From NCBI GenBank assembly GCA_021234155.1, contig JAJEKV010000090.1, positions 3,973,319-4,037,318 on the forward strand: 64,000 nucleotides of DNA, given 5' to 3'. Positions 22,680 to 34,508 of the stretch are shown in pieces. The position numbers and the translations under genes are program-made. A model generated the notes under the pieces. The model did no database searches and had not been told where the DNA came from. It saw nothing but the letters and a program-made list of their open reading frames with translations. Source of the DNA: Isoetes taiwanensis (lineage: Eukaryota; Streptophyta; Lycopodiopsida; Isoetales; Isoetaceae). Within the stretch, counting starts at the first letter, position 1. Every line of letters begins with the position of its first letter.

Positions 22680-24763
22680 GTAAGCATTCTGATTTAAGAC
22701 AAATGCTTTGTAAGTTTTAGAACATGCACACCCTTATAGTTATAATATTCATTTACCATTGCTCTTGACAAATGTGCAAGGATATATCAGAGTCCAAAGT
22801 TGTTTGGCGAATTGGATAAATAGATATCTGGATACTGGTGTATATTTGGGGGTACCCAATATAAAGGCCTAAATTGCGAATGCCTGATGCTACCACTGCT
22901 ATATATTTGGGGGTACCCGATATATAGGTCTACATTTTTTTGAACATTAATGTAGTGTGTAGTTATTACTGAAGCTTGGTATTTGAGATGTTATTGATGA
23001 TGTAGTTTTAACAAGGTAGATATGTATGTTAAGGCAATTTAGATATAGTTACAAGAACAACCCAATCTTGACCTCAGGTCAGGGTCATTGTAAAGTTATT
23101 TTGACCTAATGATTAGGGATCCCAAATTCTGTGAATATTTACTCCATGATCTAATGGAGCCATAACTGCCTTTAACAGTTGTCTTGGGACACCTAAAGTT
23201 TAGTTAGTTGGCAACACAATAGCTTAGATATAAATAGGTCTCTAGTTCAAACTTACTAGGGCAAAGTGATTGGGGGAGTATTTGTGCTCTGAATGAAGGA
23301 AAGAAAAATATGATAGAAGACCAAGCCCAAGCCCAAGCAAACGAGACGTAATAAGATTGTCGCCTTCCACATGCCTCCCCCAGGCACTTGGTCCCCCTGA
23401 ATGGCGAGACGGCCGGCAAAGGCCAAGCCCTACATGCCACCAGACCTTGACCAGGTACCCTCTCAGGAGTTTCAAACTAGTAGCAAACATGTTTGCAAGA
23501 GTGAAGTTATATAGGGTTTACAGAAGAATTTGAATAGATAAAGATATTCATAGATAAGGTTGGGCCTTAGAACTGCATAGCCAAATGCAGAATGATAGAT
23601 TGTTTACTTAAGATGAGAAGATATTTTTATGGTCGAAGGCCTTATAAGCAGCCAAATGAAAATCGAGCAGGTTCATTTCAACACATAAGGACGCTTTGGT
23701 TGGTTGAATTGAATGATGGTGTGTTTGGAGAAGGATTCATCATTTGGATGGATGCCTGAGTTGTTTTGTTTTGTTTTGTTTTGTTTTGTTTTGTTTTGTT
23801 TTGTTTTGTTTTGTTTTGTTTTGAGCCACTTGGATTTCTCTCACGAAGCAGTGCTACAGATCTTATTTTTTATTTCTGTTGTCCTCCAATAGGGTGCGCG
23901 ATGTGAAAATATGATCAATAGAGGAATGCTTAGGTCTAAAACTAGCATGTCAAAGTGCGCATACCCCTGTCTCCTCTGGCTACAATGTTCGATGATGTTC
24001 GAGGATCCCAATGAGCAGTCTTGCCAACAAAGGCTTGACCATAATTGTATGGTAATTGGCAAAACAATGTTGATCTTCTGCTTTATATATTGGAAGTACT
24101 CTGCTGACTGTTCATTGCGTGAGAAAGCCTTCGTGTAGAGCCCTATTAACTAGTCCAAAATGGGACAATATGAGGTCCAACCCACTTCAATAGCTCTGCC
24201 TGCATGCCACCTAGATCTATTGCCTTGCCATTTGCAAGCCATTGCAACTCTGTTATAGTCAGAGAGGGAGCATTTTTACTAGCACAATATTTTGGACCAT
24301 ATTAGGATCATAGAACTGCATCAAGTACTGCACCCACTGGTATGAAAGGATGTTGTCAAAGGGCTACACAAGCTTGCACAATATTCTCCGAAATGTCTTA
24401 TAGTGGCAGTGAAGAAGGTCAAACATTTCAAGTTGGTATTCTGCAATGTAATATGTCTTCTTGCCTTTGATGAAAGCTCTCATGCCTGAAGGTGTAGGGT
24501 GGGATCAACTACCCATTTGAGTTGTCATCTAATTGCGCTCAACATCAAACAATTTGTTTCGAGGGAAGCTAGATGTGCTTGATGATTCGATATGTCTTTT
24601 TCCCAAAATGTTGCTCTGCTACAGTCAAAAGGACATTAACAATTTGGCAAATTGTCATTTCAATGTAGAAAGCTGCAACACTTCCAAGGCCTCTTCTATT
24701 TGTAGCTGGGCATAATTCATCGCTTTATCATAATGGAGGTGGTCTAATACTAGAATTGTATCA
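22680..24763. other. Intergenic stretch with a direct repeat
   Basis: No gene is recognised. At 22838-22935 the block TATATTTGGGGGTACCC plus flanks occurs twice, about 65 bases apart. A pentanucleotide microsatellite lies at 23759-23824. Minus-strand frames at 23204-23490 have no recognisable similarity. Confidence 0.35.
23759..23824. repeat. (TTTTG)n microsatellite
   Basis: About 13 uninterrupted copies of TTTTG occur in a row. Perfect identity of the units indicates recent expansion or active slippage. Confidence 0.95.
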
Positions 24764-25110
24764 TTGCCAATCTATTGGGTTGGTGATCTGAATGGACCTC
24801 CTCATTCAAAGGAACACTTAGAAAAGATATTGTTGTTGCTTTGTGGGCGCAAACTTTTTGCCACACTCTCCAAGTTAGAGTTTCTGAAACAACAGGTGGT
24901 ATATCTTGTACACACAATCTCAGAAATGAGATTGGCCCTAGATCCAAACAAAATATGAGCCATAAGAAATTGGTTACAACCTGTGGATGTATTGGATGTG
25001 AGAAACTCTTTAGGCTTATCCACTTGTTACAGAAAATTTGTTCCATAGTTTTCTGGGGTACTTGCTCCCTTTATGGACCTATTCAAAGAGGGACAAACCT
25101 CTTTGAATAG
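24764..25110 (+). pseudogene. Ty3/gypsy reverse-transcriptase fragment
   Basis: The plus-strand frame reads KEHLEKILLLLCGRKLFATL, then SKLEFLKQQVVYLVHTISE, then LALDPNKI and a stop. After it come AIRNWLQPVDVLDVRNSLGLSTCYRKFVP and FSGVLAPFMDLFKEG. This is the conserved connection of the gypsy RT to RNase H (EHLEHVL..L..LYAKLSKCEF...VEYLGHIVS..G...DP.KI.AI..WP.P....VR.FLGL..YYR.FI..F). The catalytic YxDD motif that should lie just upstream is not recognisable. Stops and substitutions mark it as dead. No other part of this element is seen nearby. Confidence 0.8.
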
Positions 25111-26520
25111 ATTGAGCTAGTGTTTGCTTAGACAAATTTTTTGGCTAGATATTTTTGTTTGGGTTGCTTTGTTTAGGAATACGCTAAAATGATGGAGCTT
25201 TCCTTGTTAAGAACCATTTTTTTCCTTTTACGTTACTAATGAAATACTTTGATGCAATCAATTATGTTGGAAAATGGTTTTTACAAATTTTCTTGGGGAA
25301 AAAAAGTTTTAATTAAGAAAAGGGGTGCATCGGTTTTTTTTTTTTTCCTTAAAACATTGAGCGGAATATCAACCTAATTGTATGACCTTTTAAGGACAGA
25401 GCACTTTATACGTCTAAATCAAGGGAAGAGCTTTTTAAAGGGAGGGAGTTACGATATTGTGAAAACTCCGCTTATGATTAGGGCAGATGGAGGCCGCTTT
25501 TGGGCAGGAATTTCAGCTATATTTCGAGTCTTTTGCTGATGATTCTATTCAGCTATCCTCAAAAATACCTTCCTTCCTTCCTTCAAGGATCATCTGTGGC
25601 GTTTGTACTTTCTATTGCAGCAAGCTTATCCGATCGTATTTACAGGCTCATTTCCCTCGGTGAGGTGGGTTCTTAGCATATTCTAAGGATATGCTAGTAT
25701 AGACCTAGTATATTCGGAAAACTGCTTCGAACCTGCTGCAGCCCTTAAAGTGGTGGTCATCCTCGTTAGTGGGCGAGGCTCTTCTTTCACTGTGTAGCCG
25801 GTAGCCAGTCTAGGATATGGCATATTTTCAACTTGTGATAATAACATCGGATAAGTGCATCAGAGAGAAAACTTAAAGTCTGTCCGGCATGTCCTCCGGC
25901 TTACAGTTGTTTCAACAGAAGCTCAGCTTCAAGTCTCTCTTCAGAGCTTGCAGAGTTTTCCAATGCCTCCATCTTTTATGCTGGAAAGGCAGGCAAAAAA
26001 ATGAATCTCAGAGGTAGAAAAAGGAGTGTGCCAGAATAGATATATTGAGCTCATATCTCAGGGATAGTGCCAGCCACATGTAAAAAAAGGGGAAGAATCT
26101 AAGCTCAGCTTCAAGGATTTGTTCCGAACTTGCTTGGTTATCCGGCGCTTGTCTGCTGTTGGAGCTTTTGGAGGTGGTGGTACAGCGGAAGACGCTTCTC
26201 AGGCCTTGAAAAAATTGGTCAGTTAAGCTGGGAATCTACAAACAGGATCATAATTCATATTGTCGATGCCCCTTGCCATGGCTCTAGGTTTCACAACAAT
26301 GAAATCGATGATTGTTATCCTCGAGGCAACAAAAATGGTACGGAACTCCGTATATCTCAAGCGAGATGTGGTTAATGTGGCCAAAATATTTTGGGTTAAT
26401 GTGGCCAGGCCATATTACTGCGCGGCGGGAGCAAAAATTTCAATCGACTGGTTCTTTCTGCTCTATGGGCAGTTTGATTCGATCTAAAAACCATGCCAAT
26501 CGCTTCATCTACCTCTTTTA
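25111..26520. other. No recognisable gene
   Basis: T-runs and short AT-rich words dominate 25111-25440. From 25480 to 26500 the base composition is more mixed, and short open frames occur on the plus strand before the alpha-kinase relic. These might include its 5' leader or first exon, but no start could be assigned. Confidence 0.25.
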
Positions 26521-26529
26521 TGCTAGATC

Positions 26530-28245
26530 AGTGAAGAGAGGAAGAGATTTGAAGCAAAATGGAGCCGGATCGACCAAGAAACGCCAAAAACAGTTGGTTT
26601 TTGGGCTACAAACCGCGCTGTTCTTCATGGCTGATATAGGTGGCCATACGGCGTCCCGAGACATTACCAAATTGCTCCAAGTTTTGCGAGAGGTTAGCCA
26701 AATCTCAGCTTATTCCTTCCTGCATCTAAATAATTCTACCAGGAAAATGATTCAAGAGTTCAAGAAGGCTGCCAGAAGAGGAGATTGGATATATGAAGGA
26801 GTGCTAGACAAAAATCCTATGGAAATTGCAAAAGAAGTTGTGACAGTATGTAGTAAAACTATATTGAGGACTTTGTCTAGCGGCAAAGGTAATTTCACAA
26901 AGAGCATATATGTTCCTTGTATGGTGGTTCCTTCGATACTATCATGGAACTCGATCCCGTCACAATTAGGAAAGCAGTATAAATCTAAATGCTGCAGAAG
27001 CCTAAGTGCTGCAGAAGCCTGGACGACCTGCTGGCAAAGATAGGCTCTGGAGGAAGTCTTGAATGCGAAACAATGGGATATGTGGAAGTCAAGATTGCTC
27101 CAAATCCGTTCAGTGGTGAGGGTGCAACAAGATGGCCTTTCTATGCACATCTGGTGGATAATCAGGGAAAGCAACTGGATATAGTTGTCAAGAGGTTTAA
27201 GGTAGTGTTTGGAGAGAATACAAAAGAAGTACATGCAAAGAAGAACTACTTGGAACAGATGGAAGTGCAATCAGTGGCTGCCCAGATGGCTACAAAATTT
27301 AACAAGCATACCAGAATGCTTGGAGAGACAAAACAAGTTTTCACATATCAACTTTGTCTTTTCAAAACAAAGATATGTAGTTGAATTTCAATATGAGGTG
27401 CATATCTACTTTCATATTAGAGCTTGTTCTCAGAATCATGAACTGCATTGTACTTTCAGATGAGTTTCCTATTAAGTCATCAACTTGTCCAAAATTAGGG
27501 CATGCTAGATCAATCCCTTTCCATCTTAGTTCAAACTACATTTCTTTTGAATAAATACATGTCAACTTTACTTTGTGTCTATGTTGGAGGTGGGTACTAG
27601 TCAGAATCTGAAGTTTTATAACATGGAAAAAGTACTTAAAGGGGATTGGATGTGATACTTGCTGGATATGTCAACACACGGGATTATGCTGCAACAGTAC
27701 AGGTTAGGCTCTTCTTTACATTGTTCTATTCAATTTTCCTCCCATTCAAAACCCAAAAGACTTTTAAAGTGAAGCAAAGTGATGTCTTAAATCTACTTAT
27801 TTTGTCTTTTCCTGCTCTAGGAACTATCATCTACTGTGTTTTACAGCTCCGATGTTGTGATCATGTCAAATGTTCAAATAGTGACCTCCATAACTTCAAG
27901 CAACACTAGCTGTCTGTAGCAAAGGCCATTGTTTGATTAATCTGAATATCACAATCTTCTAGCATGTAAATTGAAATCGTTTATCAACCTTGCTCTAAAC
28001 CTTGCTCTAATGCTGCAGGCATTTTCTCACTGGACACATGAGTGCTCCAATGGGTTGCTGATGGTGACAGACTTGCAAGGAGTGCTGATTAAACATGATA
28101 TGGGTGAGGATGTGTTTTGGCTCTGTAATTCTGCTATACACTGCACAGATGTACCAATTTTGGAAAGCAAGGATTCGAGTTGTTCTATAAATCTCACAAA
28201 TGCAATAATATATGCTCCAAGTTGAACTTGAAATTGATGTCAGGA
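26530..28245 (+). pseudogene. Alpha-kinase (MHCK/EF2K-type) gene, probably broken
   Basis: Alpha-kinases are atypical Ser/Thr kinases. The upstream part (about 26530-26985) encodes a helical, charged region without a known domain. At 27008-27348 comes the N-lobe: GGSLECETMGYVEVKIAPNP, GEGATRWPFYAHLVD, LDIVVKRFK (candidate ATP-binding lysine), and YLEQMEVQSVAAQMATKFNK. At about 27605-27702 is LDVILAGYVNTRDYAATVQ, ending at a GT donor, with EKVLKGDW in another frame just before it. From 28019, after an AG acceptor, is AFSHWTHECSNG, MVTDLQGVL and, one frame over, FGKQGFELFYKSHKCNNICSKL, the C-terminal zinc-binding HKCN..C signature. The domain order is complete, but at least two frame changes and a stop near 26983 suggest a pseudogene or recently damaged gene. 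Confidence 0.75.
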
Positions 28246-28661
28246 ATTCAAGGACATACTAACCAAGGTACACACATTTACACACATGTCCTTTAGGGAA
28301 ATGGAAACTAGCTACTGTGGGTGATTTCATGGATTTCCCAAATGCTAAATATTCAAAACCACTGTGATTCTGAATTTTGAGCTTCTATACATCACACAAC
28401 GTGGTGGAACTTGCCTCACTGCATTTTGATAGAATGTGCATGATGACTAATGACGTAATGGATGGAAAGTTGCATAAACAGGACTTATAATATGGTACTG
28501 AGAATTTTTGGATCTGAAAGTGGTACTGTATGCTTGAAGATGGCAGCTTTTACAAAGTTATAGCTGCAGTTTCACTCTTGCTCCTTCGAACCTAGGAATT
28601 ATTTGTTATCGCATACTACACATCATTTTTCTGTCCCGCAATGAATAAGGGAGACTACTAT

Positions 28662-28712
28662 AAACAAGGTGCTGCGCACGGAGGGTTGCCCTCTAATGGC
28701 CTGAAGGTGTGT
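28662..28712. repeat. Interspersed repeat R1, copy 2
   Basis: AAACAAGGTGCTGCGCACGG followed by GAGGGTTGCCCTC matches the copies at 15261 and 41889. The tail after the hairpin (AATGGCCTGAAGGTGTG) has diverged and lacks the GTGGCTTAAAT ending. Confidence 0.75.
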
Positions 28713-30745
28713 TTGCTTGTTTTTTTATCTTCTAAAACAACAACAACAGTTCCACGACCTAGATATGACACCTTTAAGAATCATAGCCATATATGAGCAT
28801 TGATGCATGGTGCAGTGCAGTTTTTATGTTTTAAGTTTGGACTGGCAGATGGCCAAGACCAAGAGTGCTAATCTAGAATTTCATTGATATGGTGTAAGAA
28901 TGATATCAATATGATGTAAGAGTGTACCTGCAACTTATCTATACCCATGTTATACAATCTACTTCATACTCGAACATTTGGTATAGTGGATGGAAAAGAA
29001 TGCATGCTCTTTTAGCAGTCGCATTCCAATAACACTTGAAAGAAGCAAAATATGCTAAGATTTAGAGAAAAAAAACTAATGTACTACATGCTTTGCCATC
29101 AATAGAAGAAAGATCTAACACCCACCAAAGCAGAAAGTTCAAAAAAAGGGCCTTATTTTATAAAACCTTAAGGATATGTGCATTCACAAAACTTCCATGA
29201 AAAGCTCCAAAGATCAACTTTAGAGTGATAAAATGGAACCTGCCTGCAGAAATTAAAGGTTTATCAATTAAATTGGCAAGCAAGTTCGAGGTTTATCAAT
29301 TAAATTGGCAAGCAAGTTCGAGAGAGCGCATCTAAAATACTCTGAAGAGTCTACAAATCTTGTGGACCATGCTGTAGGTGATATTTTAGGCTTCCTAATC
29401 TTGTACAAAGCCTACCATGGCATACACTTGCTAACTATGAATTGAGAAGTTGCTAATAGGAAGCAAGTGCTATTTTGAAAGTCAACATTGCATATGAAGT
29501 GTTTGCAAAGGATTAAAATATAGAGCCACCTAAGCATTTGAGGTGTAGGGCTGGGATGCACTGATGGGATATATGTTTTAGAATATCCCCCAATCTAAAG
29601 GTTGAAATGCATGTAGATAAGAACAAAATAAAATATATTAATTGCTGAGACCACTTGTTATTCAATGTGAAATATGAAGGACCATTGTTGGTTCATTTAC
29701 CATTTCGGTACGTCGCTGAAGATGAGAACAAGCCATTTTTGGATGCCTTCTTTTTTACAGGGCTCAACAAGTTTTTTCCAAAAAAGAGTGCCTTAGAAGC
29801 TGAGGGATTATCTGAGTTAGAACATTAGGTTCCATAGCCCCTCAGCTTGAACAAGCTGAATTAGAACAGTATTTTAGGAAAGGACGTTATCACTTTTAAA
29901 TCCACAAGCATCCACTTTAAAGTGTGGGCATTACTAAAGTACAATTGAGATAACAAATATCCCAAGTCCTAATTGAACCTTCTCCACAACAGTTCTACAA
30001 ACACGCTGTTCCCTGGATCACATATAAGTATTCCCTTGACTTTAAGCAAAATCCTAAGATGGGCAGACTAGTTTGAATGAGAAACCCTTTAATGGGATGG
30101 CAAAGGCAAGGAGAGGCCCAAAGTCCCTTTGAATGACAAGTTTGAATTGATCAAAGAAGAAAATTTGCTGTGACATTGGTAGTCTATCTTCTGGACCTGA
30201 TGAATCATATAAGAAGAGCATTAGACCTCTCTAATCAGCATCACTAAGATAACTCATTGATGGAAAATACCCCCGACAATCTGTGTTTTTTGATCAAGGA
30301 ACCAGATAAACCACAATGTACTGTCAGATTGACAAAATTCTAAGATTACTTGTCAAGTTGTCATGCTCCCCACATAGAGCAGGGAACCATCTATCACATA
30401 TTTCACAAACTTTGGATGCAGCAGTCCTAAAAATGGACAGATGCATCAAGGGAGTTGCATCTTTCAACACTAACATAAGAGTCTTGTACACCGGAAAGGC
30501 ACTTCATAGATCACATTTGGCATAGGATTTCTCTTCTTGCTCCTATTATGTCTTACAACGTTTAAAAACATGATTTAGAAGCAAGACCCATGCTAAAGCA
30601 CCTGCAAGAAACAACATTGTCTTCAGACATTCTTCTGCGTGGTCCCAGAATCGATATATTGCTGCAGAATTGGTGTCATACCCATTGTTAAAACACCCAT
30701 TATCAAGAAGGCAAACATAGAGAAGAAGAACAGAGGTTGTACTAC
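28713..30745. other. No recognisable gene; one 31-bp tandem duplication
   Basis: Nothing coding is recognised. GGTTTATCAATTAAATTGGC plus AAGCAAGTTCGA is directly duplicated at 29259-29321. The remainder is AT-rich, with no long ORF. Confidence 0.35.
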
Positions 30746-30937
30746 CATAGCATGTACGGTGTAAAGGGTGTCAAAAACGTTAGTTTGCAACACCGCCTCT
30801 AGATCCTTGAGTGGAACTTCGTCTATATACCCTGCATGAGCTTTTCCAGCGTTGCAAACCAGCACGTCTATTGGTCTCCATTCAAATGCGGTATTCACAG
30901 CCAAACTTATGGCATTGCTATCGGCCACATCTGCCAA
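30746..30937 (-). pseudogene. Single exon of a 3-ketosphinganine-reductase-like SDR
   Basis: On the minus strand, an AG acceptor at 30938 precedes LADVADSNAISLAVNTAFEW, then IDVLVCNAGKAHAGY, DEVPLKDLEAVLQTNVFDTLYTVHAM and a GT donor at 30745-30744. This is the central part of a short-chain dehydrogenase/reductase: DV after the nucleotide-binding turn, the NAG motif and the conserved N at QTN. The wording fits the TSC10/KDSR family, which reduces 3-ketosphinganine to sphinganine in the endoplasmic reticulum during sphingolipid synthesis. The exon is 64 codons and phase 0 at both ends. The glycine-rich TGxxxGIG exon and the YxxxK catalytic exon were not found within reach, so it is probably an isolated gene fragment. 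The hydrophobic frame continuing to 30623 is read as intron. Confidence 0.65.
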
Positions 30938-31489
30938 CTAAACAGGGTAAATCCCTTGTTAGTGATCCTTTCTCATATATGTTACATTATTTTGTTACTT
31001 ATGAATCATCCATCTCCTGAGAAAAAACACTAAAATCTATAACTAAACCCTCATGGTATGTTATGTTACTGTATTTCTTGCAAGGGTCTGTTGTGGACTG
31101 ACCAGAATCCACCATAGGCAGAGCTAACCTTTGTTGTAAATCAAGGGGATTTGAAGCAGGTCAAAGCTGATCCAGACGGATTAAACAGCTGCCAGAAATC
31201 CGACCTTTCAAGGAATAGAATAGAGGACGTTTGCATCTTGAAACAGAGCAGGGGCGAATTCGATCTACAGGGACTGTCTTCCGATCTACAGGGCCTTCCC
31301 CTGCTTCTAAGATTCGAAGGAAGTTGAAAGGGCTTAGCTATAGTCGACCTTGCGCCTTACCTTCCTCCGGACATTGCTAGGCGTCGCAGATTGCTCCCTA
31401 AAATATAGTGCAATACTCTGCTTTAATAAAAATCTGCATGCAATACTCCGGCGAGAGGCATAGCCATAGCCGAAGCCTGAGTCCTGGAG

Positions 31490-31644
31490 GGGAGTTCGGG
31501 CGGCAACAGCGCTGACCGCGAGTATACTGGCAACAGCCAGTTTGGAGCAGTCATCAACATATTCTAAGCATATGCTGGCATATACTTGGATATGCCATAA
31601 ACCCATATAAACAAGGGTTTGCCCCCCTAGGGGCAACCCAAAAA
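31490..31644 (-). repeat. Interspersed repeat R2, copy 2
   Basis: The plus-strand core TTTGGAGCAGTCAT, then CATATTCTAAGCATATGCTGG and GGGTTTGCCCCCCTAGGGGCAACCCAAAAA, matches the copies at 18.8 and 43.6 kb. The upstream GGCAACAGCGCTGACCGCGA is also shared in part. The minus-strand frame 31690-31334 runs through it (FGLPLGGQTLVYMGLWHI). Confidence 0.75.
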
Positions 31645-32035
31645 GCTGGCACAAAAAAGCAAAATGAGAAGTCACACCTCCATTTGCCATGTTTTTAGGT
31701 TGGCTCCCATTCCTTGATGCTTAATCATCTATGGCACGTGAGCCATGGCTATTCCTTTAAAAATGTTGCCTATAACACGCCATCAAACATCGTCAGAGCT
31801 TAAAAGAGAAATGGAAAACTGAACTTCCTTTTTCGAGGTGTGAGGGTGGTGCACGCAGAAAAATAGTCGAATGATTATCCCATCATCGTTCACGATCCGG
31901 TGCCTACTCATGCAGGCATAGGTTGTGTACGTACAGAATTATTTTTCTGGACGTATAAAGTCCAAAAATACGTAATTTTTAGGTTAAATACATATTTCCT
32001 GTATTTTTTTAGTTGCCAGCAAAAAAAAAACAAAT

Positions 32036-32176
32036 CGTGTAAGCGAAACTGAAGTTTTGCTAATGCGATTTTTTTTTCTTTTGTTTCGCGTAAGCGAAAC
32101 AAGTAAGGGAAACAACAATTTCGCTTGCGCGATTTTTGCGTAAGCGAAACTGTTGTTTCGCTTGCGCGAAATTTTT
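32036..32176. repeat. Cluster of inverted GTAAGCGAAAC motifs
   Basis: GTAAGCGAAAC occurs three times on the plus strand (near 32039, 32090 and 32140), and its near-complement GTTTCGC/TTTCGCTTGCGCGA occurs between and after them. Adjacent copies can pair into nested hairpins, for example GCGTAAGCGAAAC with GTTTCGCTTGCGC at 32137-32168. The block is flanked by T-runs. No coding role is evident. Confidence 0.75.
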
Positions 32177-33397
32177 TTATATATGTGCTGCGCCGTTTTG
32201 AGTTTTTTGCGCAGAAAAAGGTAACTCTTCTGCGCCCTGCTCCACAACCTGTGTCCTTTTTTGTTTTTTCTTACCTTTTTCTTAGTTTTTAAGCCAAAAT
32301 TAATTAGATTCTATTTGTTGTTTTTTTTCTAGATCTAGGTAGAGTCCATGGTTAGGCCCTTGCCTATTGCCCCACTCCATCGAGGGGCGTGGTGATGGCG
32401 AGCGTCCTCTTGTTCTATGGACGAAGCCAGACTTGTTTTTTTAGGTAAATTTATAAAAATGATGAAAAAGAATTAAAGAAAAAAAAATTAAAACAAAAGA
32501 AAAAAATAGAAAATAGAACTTTTGTTGCCTCTTAACATTTAACAGATCTTTCTAAGCAAGATTATAAAACACATAAAAGAGTTACAATTAGTAGAAGTAT
32601 AGCCAATACACATTTATATTTCCTCGTTTGAGGTATTCCGCGATGTCAGGTATATGCACTTTTTGCTTTTATTGTACACGTCAGACATTTCAGACTTTAA
32701 ACAATTTCAGAAGGCGACTCAAGGAGTTTGAAGGCGACTCAAGGAGTAAGGAGGCGACTCAACAAGTTTGGAGGCGGTTGAAGTAAGTGCCATTTTTTGG
32801 GTTGTTGAAGTAAGTGCCATTTTTTGGGTTTGTTGGGAGATGGCGGGTTATCTTTAAATTAAAACTATAATGGTTATCAAAGAATAAACTTGATTTCTAA
32901 ACTAATTTTCATTTGAATCTATTTAGAATTCGACATTTCAAAAATATAAAAATTTCAATTTTTAGTGATTTAACAGATTCAAAATTTAGCAATCATGATA
33001 ATTAAATGAAATTTGATGGTTTGATAAGCGATTAACTTGAAACTATTATAAGAATTTCAAAATTTAAAAATTTTTACACTTATAAAAAATACTTTAAGAA
33101 AAGTTTTAGGTTGAAATTAATTAAATAATAAAGTTTTTGGTTTAATAATAACTATTGAATAATTTATTATTGCTGAAATAAAATATATTGACATTTAATT
33201 AATAATAAACTATTCATTTTTTATTAAACATAAACGTAATCATTTAATTAATATCAATTTAAAACTTTCTTTAAATATTTTGAAAAGAATAGCATTTTAA
33301 TTATACAGAGTTATCTTAGATGAAACGTTAATTCTAAATCGATGAAATCGAGAATTAGTTTAGAAAACAACTTTAAACTTTAGTAAGTATCATATTC
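32177..33397. other. AT-rich non-coding stretch with a 23-bp minisatellite
   Basis: GAAGGCGACTCAAGGAGT-type units occur three to four times at 32709-32775, followed by a doubled TTGAAGTAAGTGCCATTTTTTG at 32777-32830. From 32850 to 33360 the sequence is very AT-rich with no ORF. Confidence 0.5.
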
Positions 33398-34408
33398 TAG
33401 AATGGGACTCGCATGAAACCAACAAACCGCCCGACTTAGACTTGCGTCTCATTCATCTCAGCAGATTTTCTACAATGGTGGATAGTGGGTAGCCGCACAC
33501 ATGCGAACTACCCATAAAAAATAAAGGGAAAATCCAATTATATCATTTGGACCCCAACAAAATACAATGCTAATAGAGACTGGGCTAGTGTACCTGCTGA
33601 AAGCTTATCACCGGGATTAAAAAACCCCGCCTTTCGGGTTTTCGAGGAAAAACCCTAGTGATAAGCCTTCGGCAAGGAGCTTGGACAAACGGAAGGCATA
33701 AAAATCGCTCCCAAAACCCACGAATGGAAAAGTCGAAACGAGGGCCGCCGCTAACCCATGTACCGCACATCACCAACAAAACAACAAGACAAAACAAACC
33801 TCCCGAGTGGAGGGTTGATTCTGTTAGCGTGCCACGCGATAAAAATACAATAACAAAGAAGGGGAGGGTGGGTTCAAAGAGAATAAGGTAATCGGCCGAG
33901 AGAGAAGAGGAAGCTTATGAGAAGTCGGCGTAAACACGCCTAAAATAGCTTAACTCCCAACCGAATGGGCATCGCCACCCGCATGCATGCAAAACATGCA
34001 TGCTCGTCCCATTTTAGAATGGCGATCCGATGTCTCGGATCGATGGGATTCTAGAATGGGACTCGCATGAAACCAACAAACCGCCCGAATACCAAAGGAC
34101 TTCCTTAACAAACTAGGATCGAGGACGGAGGTCACAGGATGAAGGCTAAAGGCCGAAAAAGGACAGCATGAAAGAAACGCCAAATTGGCCAAACCAGCAG
34201 AAGAAGCCCTCCCCGCCTCGAAACAATTCAAAGAGAATAAGATACTGCTGAAAGAGAAGAGGAAGTGCCGATGAGAAGTCGAAGCAGAAACGCGCCTAAA
34301 ATAGCGAACTCCCAACCAGAATGGGCATGCGCCACCCGCATGCATGCAAAAAATGCATGCTCGTCCCATTCTAGAATGGCGATCCGATGTCTCGGATCGA
34401 TGGGATTT
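33398..34408. repeat. Imperfect tandem repeat with palindromic ends
   Basis: TCTAGAATGGGACTCGCATG plus AAACCAACAAACCGCCCGA occurs at 33398 and again at 34048. The block AAAGAGAATAAG...GAGAAGAGGAAG...GAGAAGTCG...CGCCTAAAATAGC...ATGGGCAT...GCGATCCGATGTCTCGGATC occurs at about 33877-34047 and 34232-34408. The result is two units, the first with about 290 extra bases. Each unit end holds two short palindromes, GCATGCATGC...GCATGC and GATCCGATGTCTCGGATC. Frames across it are open on the minus strand but look accidental. Confidence 0.65.
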
Positions 34409-34508
34409 TTGATCTAAAGATAAACAGAACAAATTAGTAAAAGTAATAAGAGCTAGAAATACATATGATATCATCATGGCATTCTTGAAGTACATTTATT
34501 AGATTTGA

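Noticed and set aside
28662-28712. R1 repeat as a Helitron 3' end
   Set aside because: The hairpin is suggestive, but no CTRR terminus or TC start at a consistent position was found in the three copies.
30623-30745. Hydrophobic tail as the C-terminal membrane segment of the SDR protein
   Set aside because: It directly follows a good GT donor and skips the YxxxK catalytic part of the fold, so it is most likely intron read-through.
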